A DNA stretch of 64,000 bases, from positions 12,354 to 76,353 of the forward strand of contig JBEAQU010000058.1 of the NCBI GenBank assembly GCA_041163745.1. The letters are read 5' to 3'. Source of the stretch: UBA6168 sp041163745 (GTDB lineage: Bacteria > Bacteroidota > Bacteroidia > Chitinophagales > Saprospiraceae). The translations under genes and the position numbers were made by a program. Shown here in pieces: positions 17,422-26,339 of the stretch; position 1 is the first letter of the stretch, and each line of letters opens with the position of its first letter. The notes below the pieces were generated by a model. The model searched no databases. It was not told where the DNA came from and saw nothing but the letters and a program-made list of their open reading frames with translations.

Positions 17422-18225
17422 TCAGGGCAGCAGCCGTTTGATGCGGGCGTACTTTTCCTGATTATGGGCCGTTCCCGGGCAGCCAAGGCTGGCCGATTTC
17501 GCCCGAATGGACACGACCCGGTTCCCAGGGTCCGGATGGGTGCTCAGAAACTCCGGCGGCTGGCCGCCCTTGCCCTTCATCTTTTCAAAGAAACCGGCTG
17601 CACCGGTAGCGTCCAAGGACGTGCCACATAGATAGATGACGGAGTGTTCATCCGCCTCGATTTCGTGGTTTCTGCTGAATTTCAAGGATATAAGCCCAAT
17701 GGCAAGTTGTTCCATGACGCCAGGTTCCGCTTTGCCGGTGATGATTTGGCGCAGGATGTCCAATCCGTACATCCGAGTCATCTGTTGGGTGGAGTGACGA
17801 AGGGCGGCATGGGCTATTTCATGACCCATTACACCGGCAAGTTGGTCTTCGGTATCCAGGAACTTGATCAGACCGGTATAGACGTAAAGGTATCCGCCGG
17901 GTACGGCGAACGCATTGAGGGTGTTGTCATCGTGGATGATCTTCACTTCCCAGGCAAATTCCTTCGCATACGCCACTTTGCTGGTGGAAAGCAACTGCCT
18001 GGTGATGCCACGGACGTAGCGGTAGACTTCTTCGTTGCCTTTTTCCGGAAGCAGGGGGAACTGCGCCGTATCCAGGGCAATCTGCTTGCTGAACTCCTTG
18101 CCGAAGGTCATGTCGTCCTGGATGGTGAACAGGTTTATGTTGCCGGCAGACTTCAAGCTGCTGCATTGCCAGGAACCAATGCTGGCAAGCATCAGGGCTG
18201 CCCAGCTTAATAATTGTCTTTTCAT
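17422..18225 (-). CDS. M48-family metalloprotease lipoprotein
   Basis: A 267-residue zinc peptidase anchored by a lipobox (GSWQC, Cys21). HEIAH at 135-139 supplies two zinc ligands and the catalytic glutamate; E188 in HEIEAD is the expected third ligand. After the catalytic region comes STHPDPGNRV, typical of BepA/LoiP-like M48 lipoproteins, which act in outer-membrane quality control. The start ATG at 18223-18225 is chosen because the lipoprotein signal begins there; the frame is open 69 bp further up without a signal. It converges on the FemAB-like gene with a 13-bp gap. Confidence 0.9.
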   Translation of the reverse strand: MKRQLLSWAALMLASIGSWQCSSLKSAGNINLFTIQDDMTFGKEFSKQIALDTAQFPLLPEKGNEEVYRYVRGITRQLLSTSKVAYAKEFAWEVKIIHDDNTLNAFAVPGGYLYVYTGLIKFLDTEDQLAGVMGHEIAHAALRHSTQQMTRMYGLDILRQIITGKAEPGVMEQLAIGLISLKFSRNHEIEADEHSVIYLCGTSLDATGAAGFFEKMKGKGGQPPEFLSTHPDPGNRVVSIRAKSASLGCPGTAHNQEKYARIKRLLP

Positions 18226-18790
18226 GTGGCGGAAATTTTGACTGGTGACGGGAACCGGTATGTCCGGACCATTCGTTTCGGTCCCGCCAGGCACCCCGTG
18301 ACCGGGAAGCTAAATTACGTGTTTCGCCAGATTGTATGCAGGGATTGCCATGGAATTCGAGTAGCAATCATTTGGTTGCGCATGATACGAATAGAAAAAA
18401 AGCCGTTTTTTGGACGAACTTCTTCAAATGGAGGGTCCCGGTGACCGCAGGCACTCCACTGGTAGCAGCGGGAGGAAATTCGGGTGTTCGAATTCATTGG
18501 TAACAGGAAGGATCGACAGCGTTTTCCCCGCTTCGCGGAGAGGAGAGGAAGGCAGGCCATCCTGTATGGTGATGCGGGATGTCGTTCCCCGCTTTCCGGG
18601 GATGGCCGGGCTGTGAATTTCAGGCAATCTGTGGATTACAGGGACTTTTGTGTTTTTAATTTTTTTAGCTATTGTGTGTTTTTGACCTTTGTTGATGGGA
18701 TGAGTTCACCGCTTTGCGGCGAGGGGCTGGTAAGGCGATGTCAACAGGTTGGGGAGGCGGATTCGACCAGCATCATCCGTTGGTGGAGGC

Positions 18791-18823
18791 AAAAAAAAAG
18801 AGGTAGCACTTTCGTACTACCTC
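18791..18823 (-). terminator. Intrinsic terminator on the minus strand with no assigned gene
   Basis: Read on the minus strand, stem GAGGTAG/CTACCTC with a 10-nt loop is followed at once by nine T. The only sequence upstream on that strand is the AT-rich block 18830-19110, so the transcript it would end is unknown, perhaps a small RNA. Confidence 0.5.
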
Positions 18824-19029
18824 AGCCCTAACCAAATAAAACCAAATTATTATTTTGGAAGATTGTTTCGTCGGAAAAGGAAACAACCGAACATTAAGCT
18901 TGGTGTAAAAAATACGATTACTTTCGTGATGCTAAGATAAGGGTGTTCGGTAGAAAATCCTAACCTGGTTTCGAATTTTTTTGTGTGTTCAGGAAGTGAG
19001 TAAAATTGGAAATCGTAACAGCGGTTTTT

Positions 19030-19060
19030 TTTGTTTTCTCATTTTAGATACAATATTTTG
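19030..19060 (+). promoter_or_regulatory. Promoter for the M28 peptidase gene
   Basis: TTTG at 19030-19033, 20 bp, then TATTTTG at 19054-19060. The -33 box and spacing match the Bacteroidota consensus; the -7 box is one base short of TAnnTTTG. Leader of about 50 nt. Confidence 0.45.
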
Positions 19061-19114
19061 TAAAAAAAGAAATAGAAAAATTAAATTTTTAACAAAAAAA
19101 CAACAGGACGAGAT

Positions 19115-20587
19115 ATGAAATCATCTTTGTTTTTCCGTGAGCATCGCAAGGCATCGGCGGTGTTGAAAAGGCGAAAGAAAAGTAGGGTTGGGAGGTGGAT
19201 TTGGTTTGTATGGTTATTGGGTTTGTCACCGGTTCGCGGACAGGATGCCCAAGCGGTGGGGGATGCGGCGGATGCGTTTTTCATTCGCCGATTATACGAC
19301 ACAGCCCTGACGGACGGAGCGGGGTACGGTTGGCTGTCGCATTTGACGAAGCGGATCGGCGGGCGTTTGTCCGGATCACCCGAAGCGGCGGCGGCGGTGG
19401 AGTACATGCGGCAGGTGATGGACACCCTCGGATTCGATTCTGTCTGGCTGCAGCCCTGTATGGTGCCATATTGGGTCCGGGGGGAGGCGGAGGAGGTCCG
19501 GATCACCCGGTCCGTCATGGGCACGGTGGGATTACGAGCCCTGGCCCTGGGGAATTCGGTTGGTACGGGGCCGGGAGGATTGCAAGGGGAGGTGTTGGAG
19601 GTACAGGGGCTGGAAGCCTTGGAAAAGATGGATGCTGCGGCGGTGGCCGGGAAGATTGTTTTTTTCAACCGGCCTTTCGATCCGAGAATTATCAACACCT
19701 TTGCCGCATACGGCGGAGCGGTGGACCAACGTGCCAACGGAGCGGTGGAGGCGGCACGCAAAGGAGCGGTCGGTGTGTTGGTACGCTCCATGGCATCCGG
19801 GTCGGACGGGACGCCGCACACCGGAAGCATGATTTACAAGGAGGGGGTGCAGCGGATACCCGCTTTCGGTGTTGCGACATCGGATGCGGACCTGTTGAGT
19901 CGTCTGTTGCGGGAGGGGCCGGTCTCCGTGTACCTTCGGAGCAGTTGCCGGCAGCTGGCGGATCAGCTTTCCTACAATGTCATCGGTGAGATTAGGGGGC
20001 GGAAGAAGCCGCAGGACATCCTGCTGGTCGGCGGCCATTTGGATTCCTGGGATGTCGGTGAAGGAGCGCATGACGACGGAGCCGGCTGCGTACAATCGCT
20101 GGATGCACTGCGAGTCCTGCGCCAGGCAGGCTACGAACCCGACCATACCTTGCGTTGCGTCCTTTTCATGAACGAGGAGAACGGTCTGCGCGGAGGGACT
20201 ACCTATGCTGCGGAAGCGGCCCGCCGACAGGAGCGCCACCTGGCGGCCATCGAGAGCGACCGGGGAGGTTTCACACCGCGGGGATTCACGGTGGACGGAG
20301 AAAAGGAGGTGTTCGCCCGCTATTTTTCCCGGATGCAGCCTTGGCTGACGCTGCTTGAACCATACAACCTGCATATCCGCAAAGGTGGTGGCGGGGCCGA
20401 CATCTCGCCGTTGAAATCCCAAGGCACGCTGCTGATCGGTTTCGAGCCGGATTCCCAGCGGTATTTCGATTACCACCATACGGCGGCGGATGTCCTGGAA
20501 ACAGTAAACAAAAGAGAACTGGACCTGGGAACAGCCGCCATGGCCAGCCTGCTTTACCTCTCGGACCGGTACCTGTTTTCGGATTAA
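19115..20587 (+). CDS. M28-family metallopeptidase with PA domain, secreted
   Basis: A 490-residue exported aminopeptidase or carboxypeptidase. The N-terminus has a long basic stretch followed by a hydrophobic signal segment (about 28-42). A protease-associated insert lies at about 135-290. The M28 di-zinc site follows: H308 in GGHLDSWD, the DDGAG motif (bridging aspartate), the catalytic and ligand glutamates in MNEENG, an IESDRGGF block and a final histidine in DYHHTAAD. The arrangement resembles plasma glutamate carboxypeptidase-like proteins that cleave dipeptides. It is transcribed alone from an AT-rich upstream region. Confidence 0.9.
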   Translation: MKSSLFFREHRKASAVLKRRKKSRVGRWIWFVWLLGLSPVRGQDAQAVGDAADAFFIRRLYDTALTDGAGYGWLSHLTKRIGGRLSGSPEAAAAVEYMRQVMDTLGFDSVWLQPCMVPYWVRGEAEEVRITRSVMGTVGLRALALGNSVGTGPGGLQGEVLEVQGLEALEKMDAAAVAGKIVFFNRPFDPRIINTFAAYGGAVDQRANGAVEAARKGAVGVLVRSMASGSDGTPHTGSMIYKEGVQRIPAFGVATSDADLLSRLLREGPVSVYLRSSCRQLADQLSYNVIGEIRGRKKPQDILLVGGHLDSWDVGEGAHDDGAGCVQSLDALRVLRQAGYEPDHTLRCVLFMNEENGLRGGTTYAAEAARRQERHLAAIESDRGGFTPRGFTVDGEKEVFARYFSRMQPWLTLLEPYNLHIRKGGGGADISPLKSQGTLLIGFEPDSQRYFDYHHTAADVLETVNKRELDLGTAAMASLLYLSDRYLFSD

Positions 20588-20600
20588 TGTCCTGTGCCGG

Positions 20601-20632
20601 TTTGCAACCCTTTTCGATTTGCGCTACTTTTG
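20601..20632 (+). promoter_or_regulatory. Promoter for carB, full consensus
   Basis: TTTG at 20601-20604, 20 bp, then TACTTTTG at 20625-20632: an exact match to TTTG-N19-21-TAnnTTTG. It implies a leader of about 220 nt before the carB ATG at 20859. An open frame of 75 codons inside the leader has no recognisable content. Confidence 0.7.
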
Positions 20633-20858
20633 CAGCGCCCTTCCGATCTTTATGTCTGGTAAGGACGCACTCACCTGGATGGAGCGTGCCACAGGCACAT
20701 GCCGCCCAATTGTGTGCGGTCCCGATTCCCCAAACACATCAAACCCGATTCATCGCCCATCTGTTGCCGCCGGCAACGACGAAAGCGCCGGCGTGGTGAG
20801 GTCGTGGCATAATTCGTGCAGTTCCGTACACATCCGATCACGTTAAACCATCATTTTC

Positions 20859-23675
20859 ATGCCTAGAGACCATTCCATCCAGTCGGTCCTCATCATCGGG
20901 TCCGGTCCAATCATCATCGGACAGGCTTGTGAATTCGACTATTCCGGCTCCCAAGCAAGCCGGTCCCTCCGGGAAGAAGGGATAGAAGTGACCCTGATCA
21001 ACTCCAATCCGGCCACCATCATGACGGATCCCGTCACGGCAGACCACATCTACCTGATGCCATTGACGCCCCAAAGTATCGAACATATTCTCCAGGAACG
21101 GAAAATAGACGCGGTCTTGCCGACAATGGGTGGACAGACCGCTTTGAACCTCGCCATCGAGGTGGATAAACTGGGTATTTGGGAACGTTACAACGTCCGG
21201 ATGATCGGGGTGGACATCGACGCCATCGAACTGACCGAGAACCGCGAAGCGTTCCGCATGCATATGATCAACCAAGGACTTAGCGTCGCACCTTCCCGTA
21301 TCGCGAATTCCTTTCTGGAAGGAAAGGACGCCGCTCAGAAAATCGGTTATCCCTTGGTCATCCGGCCTTCCTATACGTTGGGAGGGTCCGGCGCAGGGTT
21401 CGTTCACCGGGAAGAGGATTTCGACGAAGCGCTGCGCCGCGGCCTGACGATGTCGCCGACCCATGAGGTGCTGGTGGAAAAGGCCGTCTTGGGATGGAAG
21501 GAATTCGAGCTGGAATTGCTGCGCGATGCCAACGACAATGTCGTGATCATCTGTGTCGTGGAGAACCTGGACCCGATGGGAATTCATACCGGTGACAGCA
21601 TCACGGTCGCCCCGGCCATGACCCTGTCCGATACAGCGTACCAACGCATGCGGAACGAAGCGATCCAGGCCATGCGTTCCCTCGGCAATTTCGCAGGCGG
21701 ATGCAACATCCAGTTCGCCCAAGACCCGGAAACGGAAGACCTCATCGTCATCGAAATCAATCCCAGGGTCAGCCGTTCCTCCGCCTTGGCAAGCAAGGCA
21801 ACCGGATACCCTATCGCCAAGATCGCCGCCAAGCTGGCCATCGGTTACCACCTGGACGAACTCAAAAACCAGATTACCAAAAATACCAGCGCCTACTTCG
21901 AGCCGACCCTCGATTACGTCATCGTCAAGATGCCACGCTGGAATTTTCAGAAATTCCCCGGGTCCAACCCCTACCTGGGCCTCCAGATGAAATCCGTCGG
22001 GGAAGTGATGGGGATCGGCCGAAATTTTCTGGAAGCACTCCAGAAAGCCTGCCAATCCTTGGAAAACAGCCGGATGGGGCTCGGGGCGGACATGAAGGAA
22101 TGGGTTCGTACGGAGGATATCCTCCATCGCCTGGAGGAGGCGACCGAAGACCGTATCTTCCGGCTCAAGGATGCCCTACGCCTGGGTGTCCCCGAAAAGA
22201 CCGTACAGAAGCTGACCCGCATCGACCCATGGTTCATCAAGCAGATCAAACGCCTGGTTGACATGGAACACGAGCTCATCCGGTACAATGTCCCGGAAGA
22301 CATTCCGGCCGCATTTCTCCGGGAACTGAAGGAAGTGGGGTATTCGGACGCACAGATCGCCTGGATCCTCCGCGTCAAGGAAGAGGAAGTGACCCGCGCC
22401 CGGAAGAAGCACAATATCCGCCGGACTTACAAGATGGTCGACACCTGTGCGGCGGAGTTCGAGGCCATGACGCCCTACTTCTACTCCACTTTCGATGAAG
22501 AAAACGAAAGCATCCCCTCCGACAACAAAAAGATCGTCGTCCTGGGCTCCGGTCCGAACCGGATCGGGCAAGGCATCGAGTTCGATTACTGCTGTGTCCA
22601 CGGTGTCATGGCCATCAAGGAGGCCGGCTATGGCGCCATCATGGTGAACTGCAATCCGGAGACGGTTTCAACGGATTTCGACATCGCGGACAAGCTCTAC
22701 TTCGAGCCCATTTTCTGGGAACATATCGACGAAATCCTCGAACTGGAAAAGCCGGAAGGGGTCATCGTCCAGCTGGGCGGACAGACGGCCCTCAAGTTGG
22801 CGGAGGTGTTCCACCGCAAAGGAGTGAAAATCATCGGCACCAGCTTCCAGGATATGGACCTGGCGGAGGATCGTGGCGCTTTTTCCGACCTGCTCAAGGC
22901 ATTGGATATCCCCTACCCTCGCTACGGGGTGGCCCGTGACACCACCGAGGCGCTCCGCATCGCCAACGAGATCAACTACCCCGTTCTGGTCCGCCCGAGT
23001 TATGTCCTCGGTGGACAGGACATGCGAATTGTCATCAACGACCGGGAATTGGAACAGCATGTGCTTTCCATCTTTAAGAACATGCCGGACAACCGTGTCC
23101 TGGTGGACCACTTCCTGGACCGGGCCAAGGAAGCGGAAATCGATGCCATCTTCGACGGAGAGGACATCCATATCATGGGTATCATGGAGCACATCGAACC
23201 GGCCGGCATCCATTCCGGCGACAGCAACGCGGTGCTGCCGACCTACAGTCTGTCCGTCCAGTCGATCAACACCATGGTGGAATACGCCGAAAAGCTGGCC
23301 CGTGCCCTGAACATACGCGGACTGATCAACATTCAGTTTGCAGTGAAGGACGAACAGGTCTATGTCATCGAAGCCAATCCCCGGGCGAGCCGGACCACCC
23401 CGTTCATCGCGAAAGCCTACGGCGTCCCTTATCTCAACATCGCCACCAAAATCATGATGGGCACGCACAAGCTCAAGGATTTCAACATCAAGCCGCAACC
23501 TCGGGGCTATGCCATCAAGGTGCCGGTGTTCTCTTTCGAAAAATTCCCCGGGGTCAGCAAGGACCTGGGTCCGGAGATGAAGTCGACGGGAGAGGCCATC
23601 CAGTTCATCCGTGACCTGAGCGACCCGTTCTTCCGCCAGTTGGACAACCAACGGTATATGTATCTGACCCGCTGA
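20859..23675 (+). CDS. carB: Carbamoyl-phosphate synthase large subunit, short form
   Basis: Makes carbamoyl phosphate from bicarbonate, ammonia (from CarA) and two ATP, for pyrimidine and arginine synthesis. Two homologous ATP-grasp halves are visible: the first with GSGPIIIGQACEFDYSG near the start, the second with GSGPNRIGQGIEFDYCC near residue 563. Each is followed by conserved ATP-grasp blocks (RPSYTLGGSG; RPSYVLGGQ). At 938 residues it is about 130 shorter than E. coli CarB and stops after the second synthetase half, so the MGS-like allosteric domain is absent. Similar short CarBs occur in other Bacteroidota, from memory, so this is not a truncation. carA is not adjacent. Confidence 0.95.
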   Translation: MPRDHSIQSVLIIGSGPIIIGQACEFDYSGSQASRSLREEGIEVTLINSNPATIMTDPVTADHIYLMPLTPQSIEHILQERKIDAVLPTMGGQTALNLAIEVDKLGIWERYNVRMIGVDIDAIELTENREAFRMHMINQGLSVAPSRIANSFLEGKDAAQKIGYPLVIRPSYTLGGSGAGFVHREEDFDEALRRGLTMSPTHEVLVEKAVLGWKEFELELLRDANDNVVIICVVENLDPMGIHTGDSITVAPAMTLSDTAYQRMRNEAIQAMRSLGNFAGGCNIQFAQDPETEDLIVIEINPRVSRSSALASKATGYPIAKIAAKLAIGYHLDELKNQITKNTSAYFEPTLDYVIVKMPRWNFQKFPGSNPYLGLQMKSVGEVMGIGRNFLEALQKACQSLENSRMGLGADMKEWVRTEDILHRLEEATEDRIFRLKDALRLGVPEKTVQKLTRIDPWFIKQIKRLVDMEHELIRYNVPEDIPAAFLRELKEVGYSDAQIAWILRVKEEEVTRARKKHNIRRTYKMVDTCAAEFEAMTPYFYSTFDEENESIPSDNKKIVVLGSGPNRIGQGIEFDYCCVHGVMAIKEAGYGAIMVNCNPETVSTDFDIADKLYFEPIFWEHIDEILELEKPEGVIVQLGGQTALKLAEVFHRKGVKIIGTSFQDMDLAEDRGAFSDLLKALDIPYPRYGVARDTTEALRIANEINYPVLVRPSYVLGGQDMRIVINDRELEQHVLSIFKNMPDNRVLVDHFLDRAKEAEIDAIFDGEDIHIMGIMEHIEPAGIHSGDSNAVLPTYSLSVQSINTMVEYAEKLARALNIRGLINIQFAVKDEQVYVIEANPRASRTTPFIAKAYGVPYLNIATKIMMGTHKLKDFNIKPQPRGYAIKVPVFSFEKFPGVSKDLGPEMKSTGEAIQFIRDLSDPFFRQLDNQRYMYLTR

Positions 23676-23714
23676 CCAGACAGCCGTCGGAGCAGTAGTT
23701 GCCTGCCGGTCGTT

Positions 23715-25244
23715 TCACAAGTCTTCCAAGTTGCGGAGGTATGCATCCGCTTGTCTGAGGATGGACTCCCTGGTGTCTTCCTCCGTCCTGTCCCAGGTAC
23801 GGTAGGCCATGCCGATGCGTGGGTTCCGTTCCAGCTTTGTGCGGTGCCGGTCCATGAAGTGCCAATACAGGCTGTTGAGCGGGCAGGCCCGGTCTCCGGT
23901 CCTGGCTTTCTTGTCGTAGTGGCAGCCCGTGCAATAATGTCCCATCTTGTCCATGTAGTTGGCGGACGCACAGTATGGTTTGGTGCCGACGACACCACCG
24001 TCGGCGAACTGGCTCATTCCCCGTGTATTGGGTAGTTCGACCCATTCGATCGCATCGATGTATATGCCCAGGTACCATTGGTCGACGGCATCCGGGTCGA
24101 TTCCCGCCAGCAAACAGAAATTACCGGTCACCATCAGGCGCTGGATGTGATGGGCGTAGGCATGGGCCAGGGATTGGCGGACCGTATGCCGTAGACAGGC
24201 CATCTTTGTCTCCCCGTTCCAGAACCAAGCCGGCAAAGGTCTGCTATGTGCCAGAAAATTCAGGTTGGCGTACGACGGCATGCGTGCCCAGTAGATGCCA
24301 CGGATATATTCCCGCCATCCGATGACCTGACGGACGAAGCCTTCCACCTGTGATATGGAAATCTCCTGCCTGCGCTGTTTCCAGGCCGAAAGCACCGCCT
24401 GTACGACTTCCATGGGTGACAGGAGTTTGAAATTGAGAGAGAAGGACAAACGGGCGTGGTAGAGGGCCCAGTGTTCCGGTGTCATCGCGTCCTGGAAGTC
24501 GCCGAAGTGTACCAGACCATTGGTTGTGAAATAGGACAGCAGGTCGAGGGATTCCTCCCGGGTGACCGGCCAGGTGAAACGGGCCGGGTCTACCGAACCG
24601 ATGGTGTTGACACCGGCCTCCAGGATCATCCGGTGGATGTCGCGTACGTCCCGGGAAAAAAGCAGGGGCGGCGGCGGCTGATGGTCCTTCGGCATTTTCT
24701 TTCTGTTTTCCGCGTCGTAGTTCCACTGTCCGCCGACAGGCCGGCCGTTTTCCAGCAGGATGTCATGGCGGCGCCGGATATCCCGGTAGAAAGTCTCCAT
24801 CAGGTAGGGGCGTTGCCCGAACAGTTTGTCCAACGAATCCCGGGAGGTCAGGAAGTGTTCCGTATCGACCGCCCGGGTCGGCAGGCCGCATGACTGGCAG
24901 AACCGGTTCAGTTGTTCGTCCAGCCGCCATTCGTCCGGCAGCTGGTATTCGAACTGTTCGATTCCGTGGCGGCGGATGAGCAGGCTCAGATTGTCCTCGA
25001 GGCTACCCGTATTGTCAGGATGGTCGAGGGGGAGATAGACGACCCGGTGTCCCTCGTGCTGCAAGGAGGCCGCGAGATGTCGCATGGCGGCGAAGCAGGC
25101 GATGATTTTCTGGATGTGATGCCGGACATAATCGGTTTCCTGTCGCATTTCGAAAAGGCAATACAGGATGTCATCATTTTTTTCCCGGAACCAGGAATGC
25201 AGGGGGTTGAGCTGGTCGCCCAACAATAGCCGAAGGGTTTTCAT
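23715..25244 (-). CDS. phrB: Fe-S bacterial cryptochrome/(6-4) photolyase (PhrB type)
   Basis: Light-driven repair of UV (6-4) photoproducts using FAD and an antenna chromophore. The 509-residue protein has an N-terminal Rossmann-like antenna domain and a helical FAD domain. Four cysteines at 350, 438, 441 and 454 fall at the same numbers as the [4Fe-4S] ligands of Agrobacterium PhrB and sit in the same motifs (KMAC; HYCTGC; RACPL). HHIQRLMVTGNF is the conserved FAD-domain helix. It is the first of a group of four photoproduct/DNA-related genes, divergent from DUF2805. Confidence 0.95.
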   Translation of the reverse strand: MKTLRLLLGDQLNPLHSWFREKNDDILYCLFEMRQETDYVRHHIQKIIACFAAMRHLAASLQHEGHRVVYLPLDHPDNTGSLEDNLSLLIRRHGIEQFEYQLPDEWRLDEQLNRFCQSCGLPTRAVDTEHFLTSRDSLDKLFGQRPYLMETFYRDIRRRHDILLENGRPVGGQWNYDAENRKKMPKDHQPPPPLLFSRDVRDIHRMILEAGVNTIGSVDPARFTWPVTREESLDLLSYFTTNGLVHFGDFQDAMTPEHWALYHARLSFSLNFKLLSPMEVVQAVLSAWKQRRQEISISQVEGFVRQVIGWREYIRGIYWARMPSYANLNFLAHSRPLPAWFWNGETKMACLRHTVRQSLAHAYAHHIQRLMVTGNFCLLAGIDPDAVDQWYLGIYIDAIEWVELPNTRGMSQFADGGVVGTKPYCASANYMDKMGHYCTGCHYDKKARTGDRACPLNSLYWHFMDRHRTKLERNPRIGMAYRTWDRTEEDTRESILRQADAYLRNLEDL

Positions 25245-25358
25245 ATCATTTCATGGATGGCGGCAATCCGATGCGAAGCCGGTACGGAGATACCGGCATC
25301 GGGCCCGGTCGCTTGGCAAAGTGGGAAAACAAAGGAGTGGCAGCATTGTTGAGAAGGC

Positions 25359-25667
25359 ATGGAATCGGAAGGGCAAGCACAACTTTCAAGGGAGGACATT
25401 GAGCGGATCATAGAAATGGCCTGGGAGGACCGTACCCCGTTCGATGCCATAGAACGGCAGTTCGGTCTGCCGGAGCCTGCGGTCATCCGGCTGATGCGCA
25501 GGGAGCTGGCGCCGAAGCATTGGCGCCGGTGGCGCAAGCGGGTGCACGGTCGCGTGACCAAGCACACGGCGCTCCGTACGTTCGTCACGGGCCGGCACAA
25601 AAGCGGACGGCAGCGGGAAATCTCCCGGAACCGGGTGTCGAAGCGGGCCGGCTTCAAACCCAGATGA
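25359..25667 (+). CDS. DUF2805/TIGR03643 family protein
   Basis: A small basic protein of 102 residues. The N-terminal half (IERIIEMAWEDRTPF, then FGLPEPAVIRLMRREL) looks like a helix-turn-helix-type helical domain; the C-terminal half is rich in Arg and Lys (HGRVTKH, RQREISRNRVSKRAG). The whole pattern is characteristic of TIGR03643/DUF2805, whose genes are, from memory, often next to photolyases. Nucleic-acid binding is a reasonable inference. It is transcribed away from phrB and its last 14 bp overlap the end of the convergent DUF429 gene. Confidence 0.85.
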   Translation: MESEGQAQLSREDIERIIEMAWEDRTPFDAIERQFGLPEPAVIRLMRRELAPKHWRRWRKRVHGRVTKHTALRTFVTGRHKSGRQREISRNRVSKRAGFKPR

Positions 25668-26232
25668 GGCCTTCCTCGGGCCGGCCGAAGCAGGACGCCT
25701 GGCCGGCCTGGTGCCGCCAGCCGGAGAACCAGGCGATCGCGGCATCGACCTGGTGCCAATTGGTAGGTGCGGCCTGCCAGGAAAGCGGGAGTCGTTCCGA
25801 CAGCCTGGCGACGAACCTGTCCAACCCTTCCCGCTTGTATTCCTTCGCCTCCGGCAGGTATGTTCTGACGAAATGACCCGGATAGATTTCGAAGAAGGGG
25901 ATATCGGGAAAAAGGGACCGTAGTTTCATGGCCCGGGCGGTCAAGCCGCCCAGGAACATGGGGGACATGGCGTTGACGGCACGGTCACAGGTCCGATAGA
26001 AGTGGTCGGTTCCGATGCCGCGGTAAACTCCGGGCAAGCTGAGGGGTGCGTCCAGGTAGACCGCAGCAGGTCGGCGGGTGGTGATTTCGGCGGACAGCCA
26101 GGCGTCCGTGTCCTGTCCTTTGGCGGACGGAAGAAAAATCAGTCGCCGCTGATGTTCCAGGCAGATGACGGTCGTTCCGGCTGTCTTGGCACCGAAGTCT
26201 ATGCCGAAGAAAGGTGTGTTGGGAGGAGACAT
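25654..26232 (-). CDS. DUF429 family protein (predicted RNase H-like nuclease)
   Basis: A 192-residue cytoplasmic protein. The N-terminal FFGIDFGAKTAG is the first strand-loop with an aspartate expected of an RNase H-like fold; YLDAPLSLPG gives a second acidic position and ends in the DAPLS motif of DUF429. ARAMKLRSLF and FEIYPGHFVR follow, also family landmarks. Nuclease activity is predicted, not shown. It lies between two photolyase genes and overlaps the DUF2805 gene tail-to-tail by 14 bp. Confidence 0.75.
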   Translation of the reverse strand: MSPPNTPFFGIDFGAKTAGTTVICLEHQRRLIFLPSAKGQDTDAWLSAEITTRRPAAVYLDAPLSLPGVYRGIGTDHFYRTCDRAVNAMSPMFLGGLTARAMKLRSLFPDIPFFEIYPGHFVRTYLPEAKEYKREGLDRFVARLSERLPLSWQAAPTNWHQVDAAIAWFSGWRHQAGQASCFGRPEEGLIWV

Positions 26233-26339
26233 ATGGCAAGAGATATCGTGAAGATGTTTTTTCTCATGTGTTTTGTCACCGATGCGACCTGTTTTTCACG
26301 GGCGGGTCGGTTTCGTTTGAAAAAGGGGGGGCGGCGCTG

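Larger units (their letters stand above)
18226..19114. other. 889-bp gap: AT-rich block with hairpins, a minus-strand terminator and a plus-strand promoter
   Basis: No convincing protein gene. From about 18830 the base composition shifts from GC-rich to strongly AT-rich. It contains a hairpin with stem TTGTTTC/GAAACAA (18863-18886), a small CCAAA/TTTGG hairpin (18842-18858), the terminator-like hairpin at 18791-18823 and the promoter for the M28 peptidase. Around 18528 and 18591 there are short CCCCGC-type hairpin motifs like those in the mobile-element family, but no element ends. Confidence 0.5.

Noticed and set aside
20619..20846. A 75-codon frame in the carB leader
   Set aside because: No recognisable content, no sign of a leader-peptide attenuator (no Arg or pyrimidine-linked codon run, no terminator hairpin).
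20859..23675. carB treated as a truncated pseudogene because it lacks the last 130 residues
   Set aside because: Both synthetase halves are intact and the end is clean; short CarBs without the regulatory domain are known in the phylum.
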